In this document: positions 24,695-38,290 of the stretch, one piece after another
Layout: each line of letters opens with the position of its first letter
Position numbering within the stretch: the stretch's first letter is position 1
The notes under the pieces: model-generated
What the model was told of the DNA's origin: nothing
Seen by the model: the letters and a program-made list of their open reading frames with translations, nothing else
The model's database searches: none
Source: Melanocharis versteri
Taxonomy: Eukaryota > Chordata > Aves > Passeriformes > Melanocharitidae
Length of the DNA: 64,000 nt
Reading direction: 5' to 3'
NCBI GenBank assembly: GCA_013397845.1
Contig: VZTG01010100.1
Span: forward strand, 23,893-87,892
Translations under genes and position numbers: made by a program

Positions 24695-26494
24695 TTACCT
24701 TCTTTGAAACTAAGCCCCCAACATAAGACTCAAAACCATAAGCACGAGAATAACAGATTTACATTCTTGTGATTCAAAATCATGCTAACTCATGAGGATG
24801 TTTCTCTCTCAAAAGTACCTGTTTTGGGATGGGGGAAATACCAAGATATTTAAGTTATTAATGAAACCAGTGAAATCAAACTGAGAAAGTGCAAGATAGG
24901 TGTGTCAATTGGATGCACCAGAGTCACTGTAACTGTCCACCTAAGAACCTCTTCCATCTGCTCTATTAGGCAGTGCTGCATGATAACATTTCAAAAGAGG
25001 TCTTCAAGCCTTTTTTTCTCCTGATATTATACTCAGCATCAAATTGTGGTGGGCTATGTATTTACTGCTGCAACTTCAATTATGCATAGCTATTTAGTAA
25101 ATGTTTGTTGTTGCTCCTTGTTCTTCATTTGCATAAAGCTGCCCTGGAAGTCATAAGCACTTGGTATCTGTCTGGTTTAGCTGGTGTTAATTCTAAAACG
25201 TCCTTGTGGGAATCATTGTGACTATTGCAGGCATGGGCTCAGCTGCCTGGTGTTGAGCTGAACCCCCTAAGTCTCTGCTTAAACAAAGCTCCTTTTCTCC
25301 ATCCCTACAGACTGGGGGAAAAGGGGACAACTTGGCAATCTTCCAGCCTTGACTGATGAAGGAGACATTCCCTGCCCTTTCCTGAGCAGCCCTGCCTGAC
25401 TTCATCCTAAGCATATGCCTTATTCCTGTATTAGAGAATGGGAATGTGCTCCCGTATAGTGGGGTGAAAGTGTTTTTTAGAGAGACCTACCTGTAGCTTC
25501 CATAGTTTAATCTTGGAACTTGCTTTGTATCAGTGTTTGCTTGGAATAAAGTCCAAACCTTTTGTGTTCTTCTGGTTTAATTTCACTGGTGCAAATTTTG
25601 CCTGAAACATTGGATTACCTCTGATGGTTTTGTCCTTAGCACTGCAATCTTCTGTAGAGGAAAAAAATTCCCTGGCCATGTTTAAGCCCAGGAAAGAGTG
25701 ACCTTACCTGCAATTTCAGCCAGAAATACTTGATGGGGGTTTGCAAGTCTGTTGGACAATTTAAATGCTAAGTACAAGCCAGTGCTGTGCTTCAGACTCC
25801 TGTGCCTGCGGCCTCCAAAGTAGCTCCAAGGTAGGATGCAAGAGCAGAAGGCAGAGGTGTACAATGAGTGCAGAAGACAGGAAAGGTGAGATCATACCCA
25901 AGGACATGCTTCACCTCCACAAAGCAAGACCTCCGTATCCCAGTGTTAACTGGTATGGAGTCAGGTCTGAATGTTTTCTGAATTTACATTCAAGCAAGGA
26001 AAAGATGTGCTCTTAAGAATTTCTTCCATTCTTGGAAGATGCCAGTCCCTTTGGAAACAAGTATTTTTTAAACTATTTGTACCTAGTTTTTAATGGCTCT
26101 CATCTATTTGAGTAAGATAAAGTATGAGTTCAGTGTTTGAAATCATTGGTGTGTTAAACCAATTCAGAAAGCTGTTCATTTATTTTTATTCGGTGATAGA
26201 AAGATGATGTATTGCTTGAAATGACTGAAGAAAGAGAAAGATTTTAGGTGAAAATATTTACAGTAATTTATCCATCTATTACAGTCATCTAGTTATTTAA
26301 AAAAGACCAAACCCACACTAGAATTCCTTCTTGCTTTTCATAAATTAAAATTACTTATACCCGATTTCCATAACAATAGTTTTGACTATATGCAAAGGAG
26401 ATTTTTTGAGTTGTATTTGTATAGTGCGAAAATATAATTTAAAAAAATGTAAACTTTGTTAATTTTTTGTTAATTACAGACTTAGTTATGTCAC

Positions 26495-26725
26495 AAGGTG
26501 ATTATTACCTTGTGTATAAATCGCTTCAAGAAGAGAAGTTATTATGGGTAAAATCCTCTTCCCATTCTCAGTCAGAAGTCAAATTACCATAGATTTCACT
26601 GCCCTAGAGTTTTGCTTCAGTTGATGTTTACCTGAGTCATCCTGTTTATGGCTCAAATTCAGGAAGGTATCCGTGTATTATAACCTGAGTTCATCATTTT
26701 CCTGAAAAAAACCCCAAACCTAGGC
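26495..26725 (-). repeat. Inverted repeat, right arm
   Basis: Reverse complement of the left arm, 1.8 kb away. Similarity stops at about the same point on both arms. On the inner side it fades within 10-20 bases past AAGGTGATTATTACC, and on the outer side past CCTAGGC. Near its outer end it has an AAAAAAACCCCAAA run that the left arm lacks. Confidence 0.88.
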
Positions 26726-29700
26726 TTCTCTAGTGAAGAGAAAACTTGTCTGAATGATAGAAACTTCGATTCAAATCCTTCAGGCAGAAGTTGAATTTGG
26801 ATTTTCCAAGTTCTACATGTGTTTTTCTCAGAATGTGAAAGGAAATAAATCCTTATTTACTTCATGTCTCTCTATGAACATCAGACTGTAAGTTATAGCG
26901 TCTATTTTAAAGACAAAACTGAGTTAATGATATCAAAACATATGGACATGCTTTCTTTCTGAACTTGAAAAAATATAATGCATCTCCTTTAAACATGATT
27001 TCTTGAGCAACAGGCTTGCTAAAATAAATGATGACTTAAAGTGCCAAATTCAGATGTGAATGTGAACTCATTTTAGGTTTGGATATCCTGAAGATACAGC
27101 ATAGGTCGTTCCACACCCGAATATACCTCATGTAAAAGAAAAGCCTAGGCTGTTTCCCCTTTGCCAAGTCAATTTAAATTATATTCCATTTCTCTTTGAC
27201 TATCTTGTTGTTTCTTTGCTTTCCTTAAATTTTCTTTTATGCTTTCTGTGAATTATCAAAATAGTTGATTTTGCATCACTGAAAGTAGTTTCGATGTTCA
27301 GCACCCCTTTTCAAATTAGTCCAGAGAATCAGCCAGGCAGAGCTGTATGGACATTAGAGAGGCTGACTTCAGGAATGGCTTTAACTCATGCTCATTTCAA
27401 CTTACTTTACATACCTTAAGAGGAGCACAGATGAATTGTAAATAATTAATTACATCAGAAACCAAGCTGTCTCTTTGCTTTCATCTGATCTGAAAAAAAT
27501 ATCTAATGGCAAAGTATTTTCCTTATACAAAATTTAAGAGAAAAACTGCTTATGGAGAAATCTTTGATGAGGATTCTTGACTTTCTGAGGGGAATAAGGA
27601 GGTTCCTGATGTGGGAAGTCTCCTGAAAGTTTGCTTATAGTCGTTCTTGTTTAGGAAGATCCCTGAGCATGTACTTGATTTGAATTGCAGTTTTAGCACT
27701 TTCCAGAATTAGCCAGGTGCAGTACAGGTGCAATCCCCTCAAAGGAAGTTGGTTTCTAAATACACATGGACATGAGTAGAATCCAGAGGAATGAATACAA
27801 AGATAAAACTTTGTGGAAACAAAATGGGTTGACTCTTGAAATTTAGAGTTCGTGTCATTCTCCACATTTCCATGGTGGTTCTGGTCTCTGTCCCAAAGAA
27901 TAAACATTACAGTGGCTATTTTAATACTTCATCCTTAAGCTGGGTAACATGTGGCGCATTACATTTTCGTATCATCAGCTGAGGTGACCAATGCCAGGGG
28001 AAAAGGACTCATCTCTACAGCTAAAGTTATAAGCTTCTCCTGTTAATATTGAGATTCAGCTGTGTTATCTTGACTGTTTTTTCTTAACTGGCAAAGAAGT
28101 TTGCCATTTTGGATGGACAGAGACTCACAATGGATTAGTTGTGGGTGTGTTTACTGTCCATAACTGGGTCTAGGCAAAACACAGACGTTTCACAATGACT
28201 TCTTGATGACCTTGTATTTCTGTGAATTGTAGAGAGTAAGAAGCTTGAAAGCACAGCTTGTCTCACCATTTAACAAAGTGTAGTTGAGGTTTAGGTTCAT
28301 TTTCTATAGCTTAAATTCTATTCAAGTAACAAATATGAGAGCAAGTATTTTCACTGGTGGGGCAAGACCCCCAGATTTTGACCCTACTTCTTTTTCCTTT
28401 GAAACCCATCAGAAAACTTCTGTTGATTTGAGGATCTTGTTTTGCTGTAAAATGATCATAACAAGCTTCAGTAAAGTAAAATATTTCCCTTTTCACTTGT
28501 AAAATAGTAATATTTAATATCATCAGAACAAAATCTCTTGAAAAAGTAATGTAAAAATTACAGTATTTGAAATATCTCATTTGCGAATTGGAATGAGCTC
28601 TTTCGTTACAAAAAAAAAATCTTTCCATTTGCAAGAAGCAGTTAGGAAGTGCCGTGCCATCCAAATTCTTAATTAAAAAACAGTACCATCTTCTTCACCT
28701 CCTGCCCTGCCCTGTGTCTTACTGTAACATTATTTTCCCACTGCCAAGTTCGTTATCAAAAGTTATGTATGATTCATGTCTGTGTCAGTGAAATCCAGAC
28801 AAAAAAACCTGCAGTAGATAAGGTTGTATTTTAATGTATGTAAATCTCTGTGCGGACAGCCTGTTCTCCACACCTGTCTTTGCTCACCAAGCACAGGGAG
28901 GAAGCTATTTCTGTACTATGTTCCCAGGAGTGGCTCCATGGCCACACAGCTGATAATCCTGAGCCTGCCCAGGAATGTGTCTGTGAGACAGCAAGTGCCT
29001 GATCCAAAGGCAGGAGCCTTCTACCTATGTGTGAGCAAAGTCTATCAGACCTTTCCTCTGCATGAGGGATGTCTAGAAAGGTGTAGGTAGTTGGCTGGAG
29101 GAGTGTGAGTGGCATCAGTCTTTGGGAATGTGTCCTGAATATCTGGAGCCCAAAACCAGTGCAGAGAGATCAAGGAGGGAGCGCATTTTCCATGGAGGGT
29201 AAAAGAAGTTTTGATCTGAAGATGTCTGGTGACATTACACTGGGGAATAAAGTAGGTTAACACAAAACTACACATTGGACCTGAAAGTGAAACAACAAGG
29301 AGCAAAGCTGAAATTGCAGTTCATTTTTCCTTTGTTCCCAGTAGAAAATGAGGCACTTTTCAGTCCTAAGTTGTAGGGAAATATGGGTTTCTGGTGGCAA
29401 AACACACTCTGTGCAGGTTTGAAATCAACATACTTCCAGTTACACTCTTCTTTGCGTTTGCCACTCCCCATTTTACTTTTCAGACTTTCATGTCTTTGGG
29501 TAAAAAATTCTGTCCATGGAATGCAGACTGCACTGGACTGGAAAGCAAATGTTCTGGCACATGCAATAGGCATTTTCCAAGGTCACTGCCCTCCTGAGGG
29601 AGCTTTACTGTGCTTATAAAAATTATTATTTCTAACAGGTAAAATATCTGGAGTGCATTGTAACGCAGCAATTTTTTTACAAACAAGCCATGATTTAGAA

Positions 29701-32220
29701 AGCAATCATATTAATGTTTTAATTTTAAGACATAATTCATATTAATGCGTGTCACATTATAATGCCTTTATAAGTACTCTAAGAATATAAAACAAGACAC
29801 TTAAATAACTTCAGGAAATAAATTATGGTCTGTTTAAGAGCAATATGTTGACATACCTGAGTACATGTAATTGTGGTGTTGGATGCTCTTTAGTGGTGCT
29901 CAAGCACCTTATTTTAACCCAGGAGTCAGAATTTATTTTTAATGTGGGAAGGGACATCAGGCCTTGTGGTATGAAAAAAAACCCCTTTGAGGAAGATAAT
30001 AAAAATAAGTAGCCAGCCAAAAAAAGAACTGGAGAAAAGAGTCAGCCAGCAGAGAAATCTATGTTTTGTCTAAAACTGTAGGACTGAAGTGAAAATTACT
30101 AAAATTTGAGCTGAGATAGATCTTTAGAGGATGTTAAAGCAAATAGGAAAAGGTTCTTTGTTTTTTAAATTTAAAAAAAATTAAAGAAGTGATCTTCTGT
30201 GAAATAAGAGTGGGGTGGCTATCAGACATAATCCAGCTGTAGCTGTCAAGTTAAATTATTACTTCTTTTTTTTTCTCGGTAAAGACAATAATGTGGATAT
30301 AATAATGATTAGGAAAGCTTTTTAAGTCCTGTGTGTGATGTTCATCTGAAATTTATCATATAATCCTTGTCACTTAGGAAAGACATGTTCAGGCTGGAGC
30401 AGAGTAGAGAACACCAATGTCCGGGGAGAGATAGAAGGTGTGACCTGTTTAGAAGCAGTAGAACATGGGCTGGGAGGGAATGTGATTATTGCCCGGAGTC
30501 CTTTGGGATGATAAATAGTGCTAAAGAAGCACTGCTTCAGCTGGGCGATGTTGTCACAAGAACAAATTCGTACAAATTGAAACTGGCTTTCAGACTGGAA
30601 TCGAGAAAATGATTTGCTAGTTGTCAAATCAGTGAGCAGGAGGAGCATGAAACAGAATAAACCTAACTGGTTTTTAAGATAAAGCTTGACAAATTAATGG
30701 AAGGATTATCTGGGGCAGTTCCTTGTGATGACACAGGACTGGAATTGATAATGCAGAGGATGCCTCCCAGTCCATGTTCATATGTGAAAAGCAATTGCTA
30801 ATCTCCTCGCTTCCCTCTCTTTTCTCCTTTGGCACCTAAAATGGAATGGGTTTAATTAGATGCCGTCCTATCATGACTGTTGAACTGAACAAGGGAAATA
30901 CAGGGATTTTTTTCTTAGCATGAAATATGTCAGGTGAGGTCAGCCACCTCTTACTGACTTGGATGAAGGGAAGTATATGATGTCAGTGGTGGGTTTTCAT
31001 GGAAAATCGTGTGTTTGCAATGCTGGAAAGTGTTTTGTTTGAGCAGATCAAGTAGTTTGATCAGTAATACAAATTAGCATGGTTTAAGGTGTCTGAATCT
31101 GTTCTACTCAGTTGTAATAAAAATGCTAATATGATTTTTTGTATTCATTAATTGATTCTGTTGCAGATTTAACTTCCCCCATTTTACTTTTTTATTTGTT
31201 TATTCATTACAGCTACTTAATTGAGGGTGAAAGGGGAATAACAGAATTATAAATAACAACCCCAATTCTTGACTTTCTTGTACTCTTACTGATATGAAAG
31301 CCAAACATTGATGTTTCAGTGGTAATAGAAGCAAGATATTAAATATCCTTTAGTTGGAACATGGAAATTAGACCAAATCAGAAAATGTGGTGAATTCAGT
31401 CTAAGTTTTCTGGAATGTTTCCGTATTCCGTTAAAAGGAATGGTATCGTTCATGTAGATGTAAGTTAAAATCTTAACAGTTCACTGTCTTCAGTGCCGAG
31501 TGACCTTCGGTATGAGCATGATACAACCTCTGTTTGGCTTTCCATGTAGTGGAACTTGGGTGTGGAGTGGGCATGGCACAATCACCAGCCTTGTCTGTAC
31601 AGACAGTGTGGGTGAAGCTGTCATGAGTCAAAGAGCAAATAAACTTAAGTGCAGCAATACACGCTTTAACAGAGCAACTAAGGGATGTATACCTACAGAT
31701 CTTCAGGTTAGGCAAATCATTCTTGTTTGTCTTGCTTGTTGTGTTTTAATGTGGTCTTAGTGTAGCAGTGCTTCTGAAAGAGAGTATCTAGGAATGCTTA
31801 AGTTGGTTAAAAACATCCAACTTACATGTGTGACAAAGCAGATGCCCAAAGTGCTTGTGTTCTAAATTCCAGAAATAAAGCATGAGAAGTGTGAAAACAT
31901 GTTATTTCCAAGACTACTAGGGAAAGCAGGCCTGTTTTCTTCCACAGCTAAATGCTCCAGGAGGACCTAAGTGAGTGTTCCCTGTCTGGAGCTGAGCAGC
32001 ACTACCATCATTTGCATATGACTTTCTGACCTTTGCCCTATCATTTGCCCAGCTTTCTGCAGGTAACCTGTGACTGGGCAATGAAGTTTCATGGGATGTT
32101 CTGGGTAATAACAGGAGATAGAGGTAGCCCCAAATATCAGAAGATCCATGCCATTCTTTCAGATACCTGAGGTCCCATAAGTAACTTGGTATTGTCTTTA
32201 CTAACTGTTTTGTTCACCAG

Positions 32221-32308
32221 GTGATGACAGTTCTGGAAGGAAGGTGATTACATTCAGTTGCTGCCACATGCCCCCATCCCACCAGCTCAATCACACAAGG
32301 TTGCTTGA
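32221..32308 (+). pseudogene. ARHGAP8: ARHGAP8 exon 3 (BCH domain, MPPSH segment)
   Basis: The acceptor TTCACCAG precedes the exon and GTACGT follows it. Read in the frame beginning GT GAT GAC it encodes (G)DDSSGRKVITFSCCHMPP and then SHQLNHTRLLE. This matches the family's DDxxGRKxxxFSxCRMPPSHxLDHxxLL block of the BCH/CRAL-TRIO-like domain almost residue for residue. The Arg before MPPS is His here. Following exon 2 as written, the join gives AGG TGA, an immediate stop, so a transcript spliced at these sites cannot encode this block. Confidence 0.88.
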
Positions 32309-34749
32309 GTACGTTGCTTCAATCTCCTGCATGGACTACTTTACACTTTATTTAAGAACTTCTATTAGCTTGCTTCTAGGGGAATGAGCTTTCAAAGAGG
32401 AGAAGCAATAGGCAAGGAGTGACATGGAAAAAGGATGTAAGGCCTGCTAGTGTTAATATTAAGTGAATGAGATGTGGATTAGACTGCCAGTTAACTCACC
32501 TGGAGTCTACTGGAAGAAGCAATTCACTGTGTACTTTCTGTCTTGATTTTATTGAGAAATTCCTATTGTATTTAAAAAAAAAATCATGATGTGGACCAGT
32601 GAAAGAGAAATTCTAGTAATGTAGTGCTGCGTACATATGTTCTCATGAACAGCTGTGTTTTCTTTAATTTGCTATACTTTACCTCCTAAATCACTCAGGA
32701 AGAGTGATTAGTTATTTGCGTCTTATTGGGTTTTCTGTTTTATAAAATTACCTGCATTATGTTCAGTACATTATGCTTAACATATTTATATATATATAAT
32801 TTCGGTTTTTTTGTGTTAAAAGGGGTTGTGAATATGTAAATTAACAACATTCTTCCTTATAAACTTGCTGCAGCAAGGTACCAGGACACATTTGTGCTTT
32901 GGAGTTTGTCACTGCAAGGAGATCTGTTTTGTCCTGAGAGTCCTGTCCTTACTAAACATTTTAAACCTATTTAGAGTTCTTGTACAGCCTCCATTTACAA
33001 AATGTTTGAGTGCCTTTCAACTACCACCATTGGAAAGCACAAAAATGCGGTTGTTTCAACTTATCAGAAATGGAGAGGGATTAAAAGACAGGTTAATTAA
33101 GAAAGGATTTTGAGAGCGTGTTGCTTAGTTTTTTATGCTCTTCACAGCATGTTTTCCTGTATCTGAGCCCACATCAAGTTCACTTGGAAAATCTGTCCTA
33201 AGAAAGAACTGAAGGCAAATGTTGAATGTGAAGGTAGCAATATAGCTATCAAGTGATCTGGTTTTGGATAATTAGACTCAGATGTTGAGTTCTGAGAAAA
33301 AGCTGCAGGAAAAGAGTAGGCTGTGATTGCTAGGTATTTTGTGATGAAGTCGCTTAAAAGAATTGATTTGGTAAAGCTTTTGTAATGTCCCTGCAATTCT
33401 GTTACAGTCTTGGAACAGGTAATTGACTGTAGAAAAATACTGGTTATTATATGCCCCCGAAACACTCTGGTATTTTTAAAAATACATGTTTTCTGGATGC
33501 AGTGTAACAAGGAATTTACATGCTGTAAAATAAAACACAAGGCACTCTGTTTGTAACGATATCTTTAGGTATAGTTTAATTTCAGACTCTTACAAAAAAG
33601 TCTTGATTGACTGTCACTACTACTTTTTCCATTAAAATACCATTAATACTTAAGTAAGGGATCAAAACAGCATTATATTAATTGCAGTGGCAATCCCTTT
33701 CGCAAGGTACTTGTGGTCTAAGATTTACAGTACACTGAGGGAGTAAGATAAATGAGACTGTGGGAGTACACGCTAAGAAGTGAAGGGCTTTTCTATGCAA
33801 AGAGAGATAGTAAAAGTGTTCTTCATACTTGTAGATAGTCACAGCCCAGTAAATGGCACATGGAACTATCTGCTTTATTGAATGAAAATCACTTACATAC
33901 AATTAAGAGCAAAAGTTGGGGCTGTTGCAGAATAAGAAGATAGCATTGAGAATGACATGAGAAATTCGAAATCTGACACAGCAAGGAATGAGGCTAGATT
34001 GCACTGCTCCAGCATTGCTTTATTTGAGTCATTGAGCTGTGTAATAGGCCATCCTGTGTTCTCAATTGTAGGAGAAAGGGAATGAAAATCATCTTAAACT
34101 ATACTGTAAAAGAATGAACACACAGTAATCTGCTTAGAAAACATGCAGTATTATTTCAAGATGGGATACATAGTGTAGTTCTTTAAATTAACTTTAAGAG
34201 ATTTAAATTAAATGTAAGGGAAATAATGTACAAGCTCAATCCCCACAATGCAAACAAGGGAAAGACAAATATATTCAAGAAGATCAGTTTAATTAGGGGT
34301 GATGGATTTTTCGAGGATTTAGAAACTTTTAAATTGAGAGGAAAGCCCAAAACGTATTCTTTATTGTTTTGGTAATACAAAATGACATTGTTTGTTTGTC
34401 TAAAATGAAGGACTTTACAAAGACTGAAAAAAGCAAAATAAAGGTCGCTTTTAGTTAAAATGCATCTCTTAAAAATTTCTTGGCAAACAGTCCCATATTG
34501 TCTTAATTTTTAAGTGATTCATGAGCATTGTAACTAAATACGTTATTTAAAATTTCAGGCATTGCAATGATGTGGAATTATTTGCCACTAGAACAAGATG
34601 AACTTCTTAGATCAATATTTTGAAGCAAACATGAGTTTGCAGTCACTAGCATTCTATGCCAAAATAGCACATTTTCTTTCCCAATTACTGCTTCCAAAAA
34701 TCTCATCCGGTAAACTGTTTTAAAATCACGATGTTATCTTTCTCTTCAA
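32309..34749 (+). other. Intron 3, with a lost acceptor
   Basis: Donor GTACGT. The 3' end reads TCTCTTCAA, where an intact gene would have TCTTCAG. No other exon or named repeat was seen. Confidence 0.6.
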
Positions 34750-34881
34750 GTGCTTAAAATATACTCTGGACCAGTACGTAGAGAATGATTGTATGGTTGT
34801 CTACTTTCACTATGCCCTGAAGAATCTTAGTAAACCATATCTGATATGGTTACAAACAGCCTACAAGGAATTTGACAGGAA
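34750..34881 (+). pseudogene. ARHGAP8: ARHGAP8 exon 4 (BCH domain), acceptor AG to AA
   Basis: It encodes CLKYTLDQYVENDCMVVY, then FHYALKNLSKPYLIWLQ and TAYKEFDRK, closely matching the family block YLKYTLDQYVENDYxxVYFHYGL through WLQSAYKEFDRKY. The reading frame is fully open. The phase fits exon 3 (GA|G) only if the exon starts at the G at 34750, which would put AA at 34748-34749 where AG is required. Using the available AG at 34749-34750 shifts the frame and gives GAT GCT TAA. The donor GTATGT at 34882 is intact and the exon ends in phase 2. Confidence 0.9.
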
Positions 34882-37800
34882 GTATGTCTCTAAAAGACTT
34901 GGTTTACTCTTCAAATTGTGTAATGTCTATAACTTCCATCAGGATAGATCCACCCACAATTAACTGAGTTGACTTCACCATTGCAAATTCTTATAATGAT
35001 GTCAGTGCTGTTGGTTCTTTTGTTAAGTGTCTTCTGTGCAGTACTAAGGAATGGACTGGGTGCTGCAGTGGTTATCCTAAGGTATGAAAAGCCATGGGAA
35101 CAAAACCAAGGTCTGTGGTTGGATGTACCTGAGCTACGGAGTACTGATGGCTACAGTTCAGGACTTCATGGAGTAGCTGGTTAGGGTGTAGTTGAGGCCA
35201 AAGCTCTTGGATAAATCGCGTTTTAGTAGTGGAGACCAGAATTGTGATGTTTGTTCCCTGAAAGTGTGATGTTACCAACGGAGCAGCCAGTCCCTAATGA
35301 AGTCAGTCTTTTACTTGTCTGCGCAACTTGTTCATAAGTTGGCCTCAAGAAGGCAACATGACTGAATATGGGTAGTACAATGTATCTGTTCTTTCTAGGA
35401 CTGGGTAAAGGAGAGGAAAGGCAAAGGTCTGTTATATTTTGTCTTTGACAAGAGGTTTGGACTGCAATACTGTGTTTTGACATGCACTGACAATTCCAGA
35501 ACAAAGCATCACACTGTTCTCCTTTTGGGAGCTTCTTAAGCTAAATTTAGAGTCGTGTTACGGGGAGAAGCAGTACAAGGGTGGTGTCGTTTTTGTTGGC
35601 TTTATTGTTACCTACAAGTACATGATGAGACTCTCATTTATTCCAAAAATCTGTCTCTATTCCTCCACCCTGACCCAGAAAACAGTAGAACAAAGGGAAC
35701 ACAGAGGCTCAGGTCACCAGGCAGAACCTGTCATTTTATTAACAGTTGGAACTTCTTGGCATACTGTCATTGACAACTCAAAGAAAAATTCTCAGCCCAA
35801 CATGTATGGGGGGTACTGTTCTAGCCAGTGGGAAAAAAAAAAAAAACAACCCAATACAAAAGTAGCCCTTTTCAGACTTCTGGGTTCAATGGAAGGGAGG
35901 ACAGATAAGAGTATAAAGGATGAGAGTAATTAGCCAGCATCATGGAAGCAAATGTTGAATAGGAGTAGTTTCAAAAGAATAGATCTTTGAAGGTTCACAG
36001 CAGAGGCTCAGTAAAGTCTTTTGGACATTGTAATCTAGGAAACTGAAGAACATAAGCTTCCACACAAACAACAGCTTATGGCAGTTGCTTCAAGGTGCAA
36101 AACAAAGTTAAAATAGAAATGTTAGTAAAGTAACTCAGGGTGTTTTGCTTGTTTGTTTTTATTGTGGATTTTGGGCTCTTAGGCACAGTAGTGCCAATTG
36201 CACAGGGATTGTTGTTTGCTTGTGTGTGGCAGTGGCTTTCTGAACACACACAGTGCCTGTTTCATACACAGGTGTATGCGCCTAATTAAAACCCAAAAGG
36301 AAATACTAATGTAATTCCTGAGCTGGTCCCTTTTCTCCCTCTTAGCATAATCCCATGAGAAGATTTTCCTTAGGAGTTCACGGTCATATTTTTACCTGAC
36401 TGTTGTCCCTACTGGGAAGCAAACTTGGCAAAGTAATAAGCAAAAAAATATATATATAAAAGCAGGATATTCCAATATGCATGTCTCAATTTCATTTTGC
36501 AATACTATTGAATAAGAGAAGAGTATTTTTGTGCAGCCTGGTTTCTATTTCAGTTTCAGCCAACTAGAATCTATTGTTTAGACATCATGAAATGACACTG
36601 TAGAATCAAGCAAAGCATTAAGGAAGGAAGGTTTTGTTTTGTACAAAAGGGACAATGCAATATCAAACAACTAGCAGTTGGCTTCACCTTTGTAGATAGT
36701 GTTGCCAATAAAAAGAGCAGATGTAAAATAGGTTTCACTATTGAGAGGCATGTATTTATTTTTCAGTGGTCTGTTAGTACATTTTGTACCTGTTAACACA
36801 TGGCCTAACTAATTTTACATGACAATGCATTTGCTAACAACTGGAAAAATGACAGAGTTATTAGAGTGAAGGACAAAATCATTAAGTATTTTAGCATACT
36901 TTCATTTGATAGTATTTAAGAAAATGTAAATACTTGAAATTTTTCAAGTTCCTGAAGTTGATTGATCTTCTTTCCCACCCCAAAAGAAACGAGCAAGAAG
37001 GTAATGTGTTAAGTCAAGAGTATTTTCTCCAAAGTGCAAGATAACTGTAGGAAGACCATATTTTTATGTGTGAGCTAGCAGAACCTGTTATGAAAATAAT
37101 ATAGATTTAGGTGGCAGTGGTGATGTAGCATTTTTAAGGAGCAGCACTACTTCCTAATTGCCCATAACTTTTTTACATATTGTGGGTTCTGTGACATGTC
37201 CTCTATTACCAGAGGTGATTAGTTACAGAGTGGTGTGCTCACCTGTGGCTTAGAGAAGATGTTGGAAGTTCGGGCTCTTTTGGATAAAAGATGCTCTGGG
37301 GAACTCTGAAATTGTGCATGCGCAGAATGATATTCCTCATGTGTCCCAAAATTCCTGTTAGCAAAATTCAGGGAAGTGACTGTTTGTTCCATGTACCGCT
37401 AGAGGGAGCATGTGCATATGGATTGGACAATCCAAGGATAAAGTCATCCATGCCAAAGTTTTTCCCCAATTTTACTGAGAAAGTAAGTTGCAGCAAAGTA
37501 CACTTTTTTTACCATCAGCACCTGCTATTTTTCTTGACACTTCATTACAGTCCAGATATTTCGTGTTGTGGAAAAATAAGCCATTATTTTAGATCATATG
37601 TATAAACATGTCCCTGACACTTGTTTGAACACCTCGGCCTGTATAGTCGTGTATTCTGGCTAAAACTCAAGACCTAACTGATGATACTTGGGGCTTCAAA
37701 TTTGGAAGTCTGTTTTGTACAACTTGTAGAAAAAAATTAGTATTCCTGATGTTTTCTGGAAGCTATCCAGCCCTTTTCAAAAGGGTTGATCTGATGGTGC

Positions 37801-38290
37801 AGCACTTCAAGGGTATACACTATCAATGCTTTGAAAATTTCACCTTTTGCTTAACTACTCCATAGTTTATTTCTACAGCCCCATTATTTTGTCTTTTTGC
37901 AGAGACGAATACCTATATAATACAAACATGTTGTTCTGTTGGCTGGGTAACATTCTCTACAAGGTTAACTGTTCTTTTAATGAGCTTTCTAATGCTGAGT
38001 GAAACCTAGTTTTCAGTGCCTTTTAAAGCGATGTTTGTAATATCAATGTAAATCACCAAACATTCAGATGGGAGTCAGTTATTTTTATTCAAATCAGACT
38101 CTCAGGCATGTGCTGTATGTGTTTGATCATATGAAATGAAATACATCTTATGACTCCTGCTGCTTCAATTACAGTCTAATTTTGAGTTGCATCAGCACTT
38201 ACATTTTTGTAGAAAACTAAACCATTTATAAATGTTCCTCCCATGCTAATTTTTATACTACTTTGTGATTTTTTTAAAAAAAATTTTTAG
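34882..38290 (+). other. Intron 4-5 interval; expected exon 5 not found
   Basis: In the family a segment of about 27 residues (KKNLKALYVVHPT and what follows up to LKPLI) lies between exon 4 and the SHKFGKK exon. I read this interval for that block and found no match with splice sites. The two faint look-alikes, near 37291 and 38110, are in the rejected list. The exon is deleted, too decayed to see by eye, or missed. Confidence 0.5.

Larger units (their letters stand above)
23866..32220 (+). other. Intron 2
   Basis: Donor GTATGT, acceptor TTTGTTCACCAG. The long intron contains a 230-bp inverted repeat pair (24461-24694 and 26495-26725). Patches at about 25200-25440 and 28840-29200 are richer in GC, but I found no exon with matching phase in them. 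Confidence 0.6.

Noticed and set aside
30740..30800. Segment reading QRMPPSPCS, considered as ARHGAP8 exon 3
   Set aside because: It lacks the flanking residues and a pyrimidine tract. The true exon 3 was found at 32221-32308.
37270..37340. Segment reading MLWGTLKLCM, considered as the missing exon 5 (LWNILKPLI region)
   Set aside because: Only a few residues agree, an in-frame stop lies just upstream, and no splice sites fit.
38100..38180. Segment containing CTGTATGTG...GATCAT, considered as a ruined exon 5
   Set aside because: Only L-Y-V matches, stops follow, and there is no acceptor or donor. It is indistinguishable from chance by eye.
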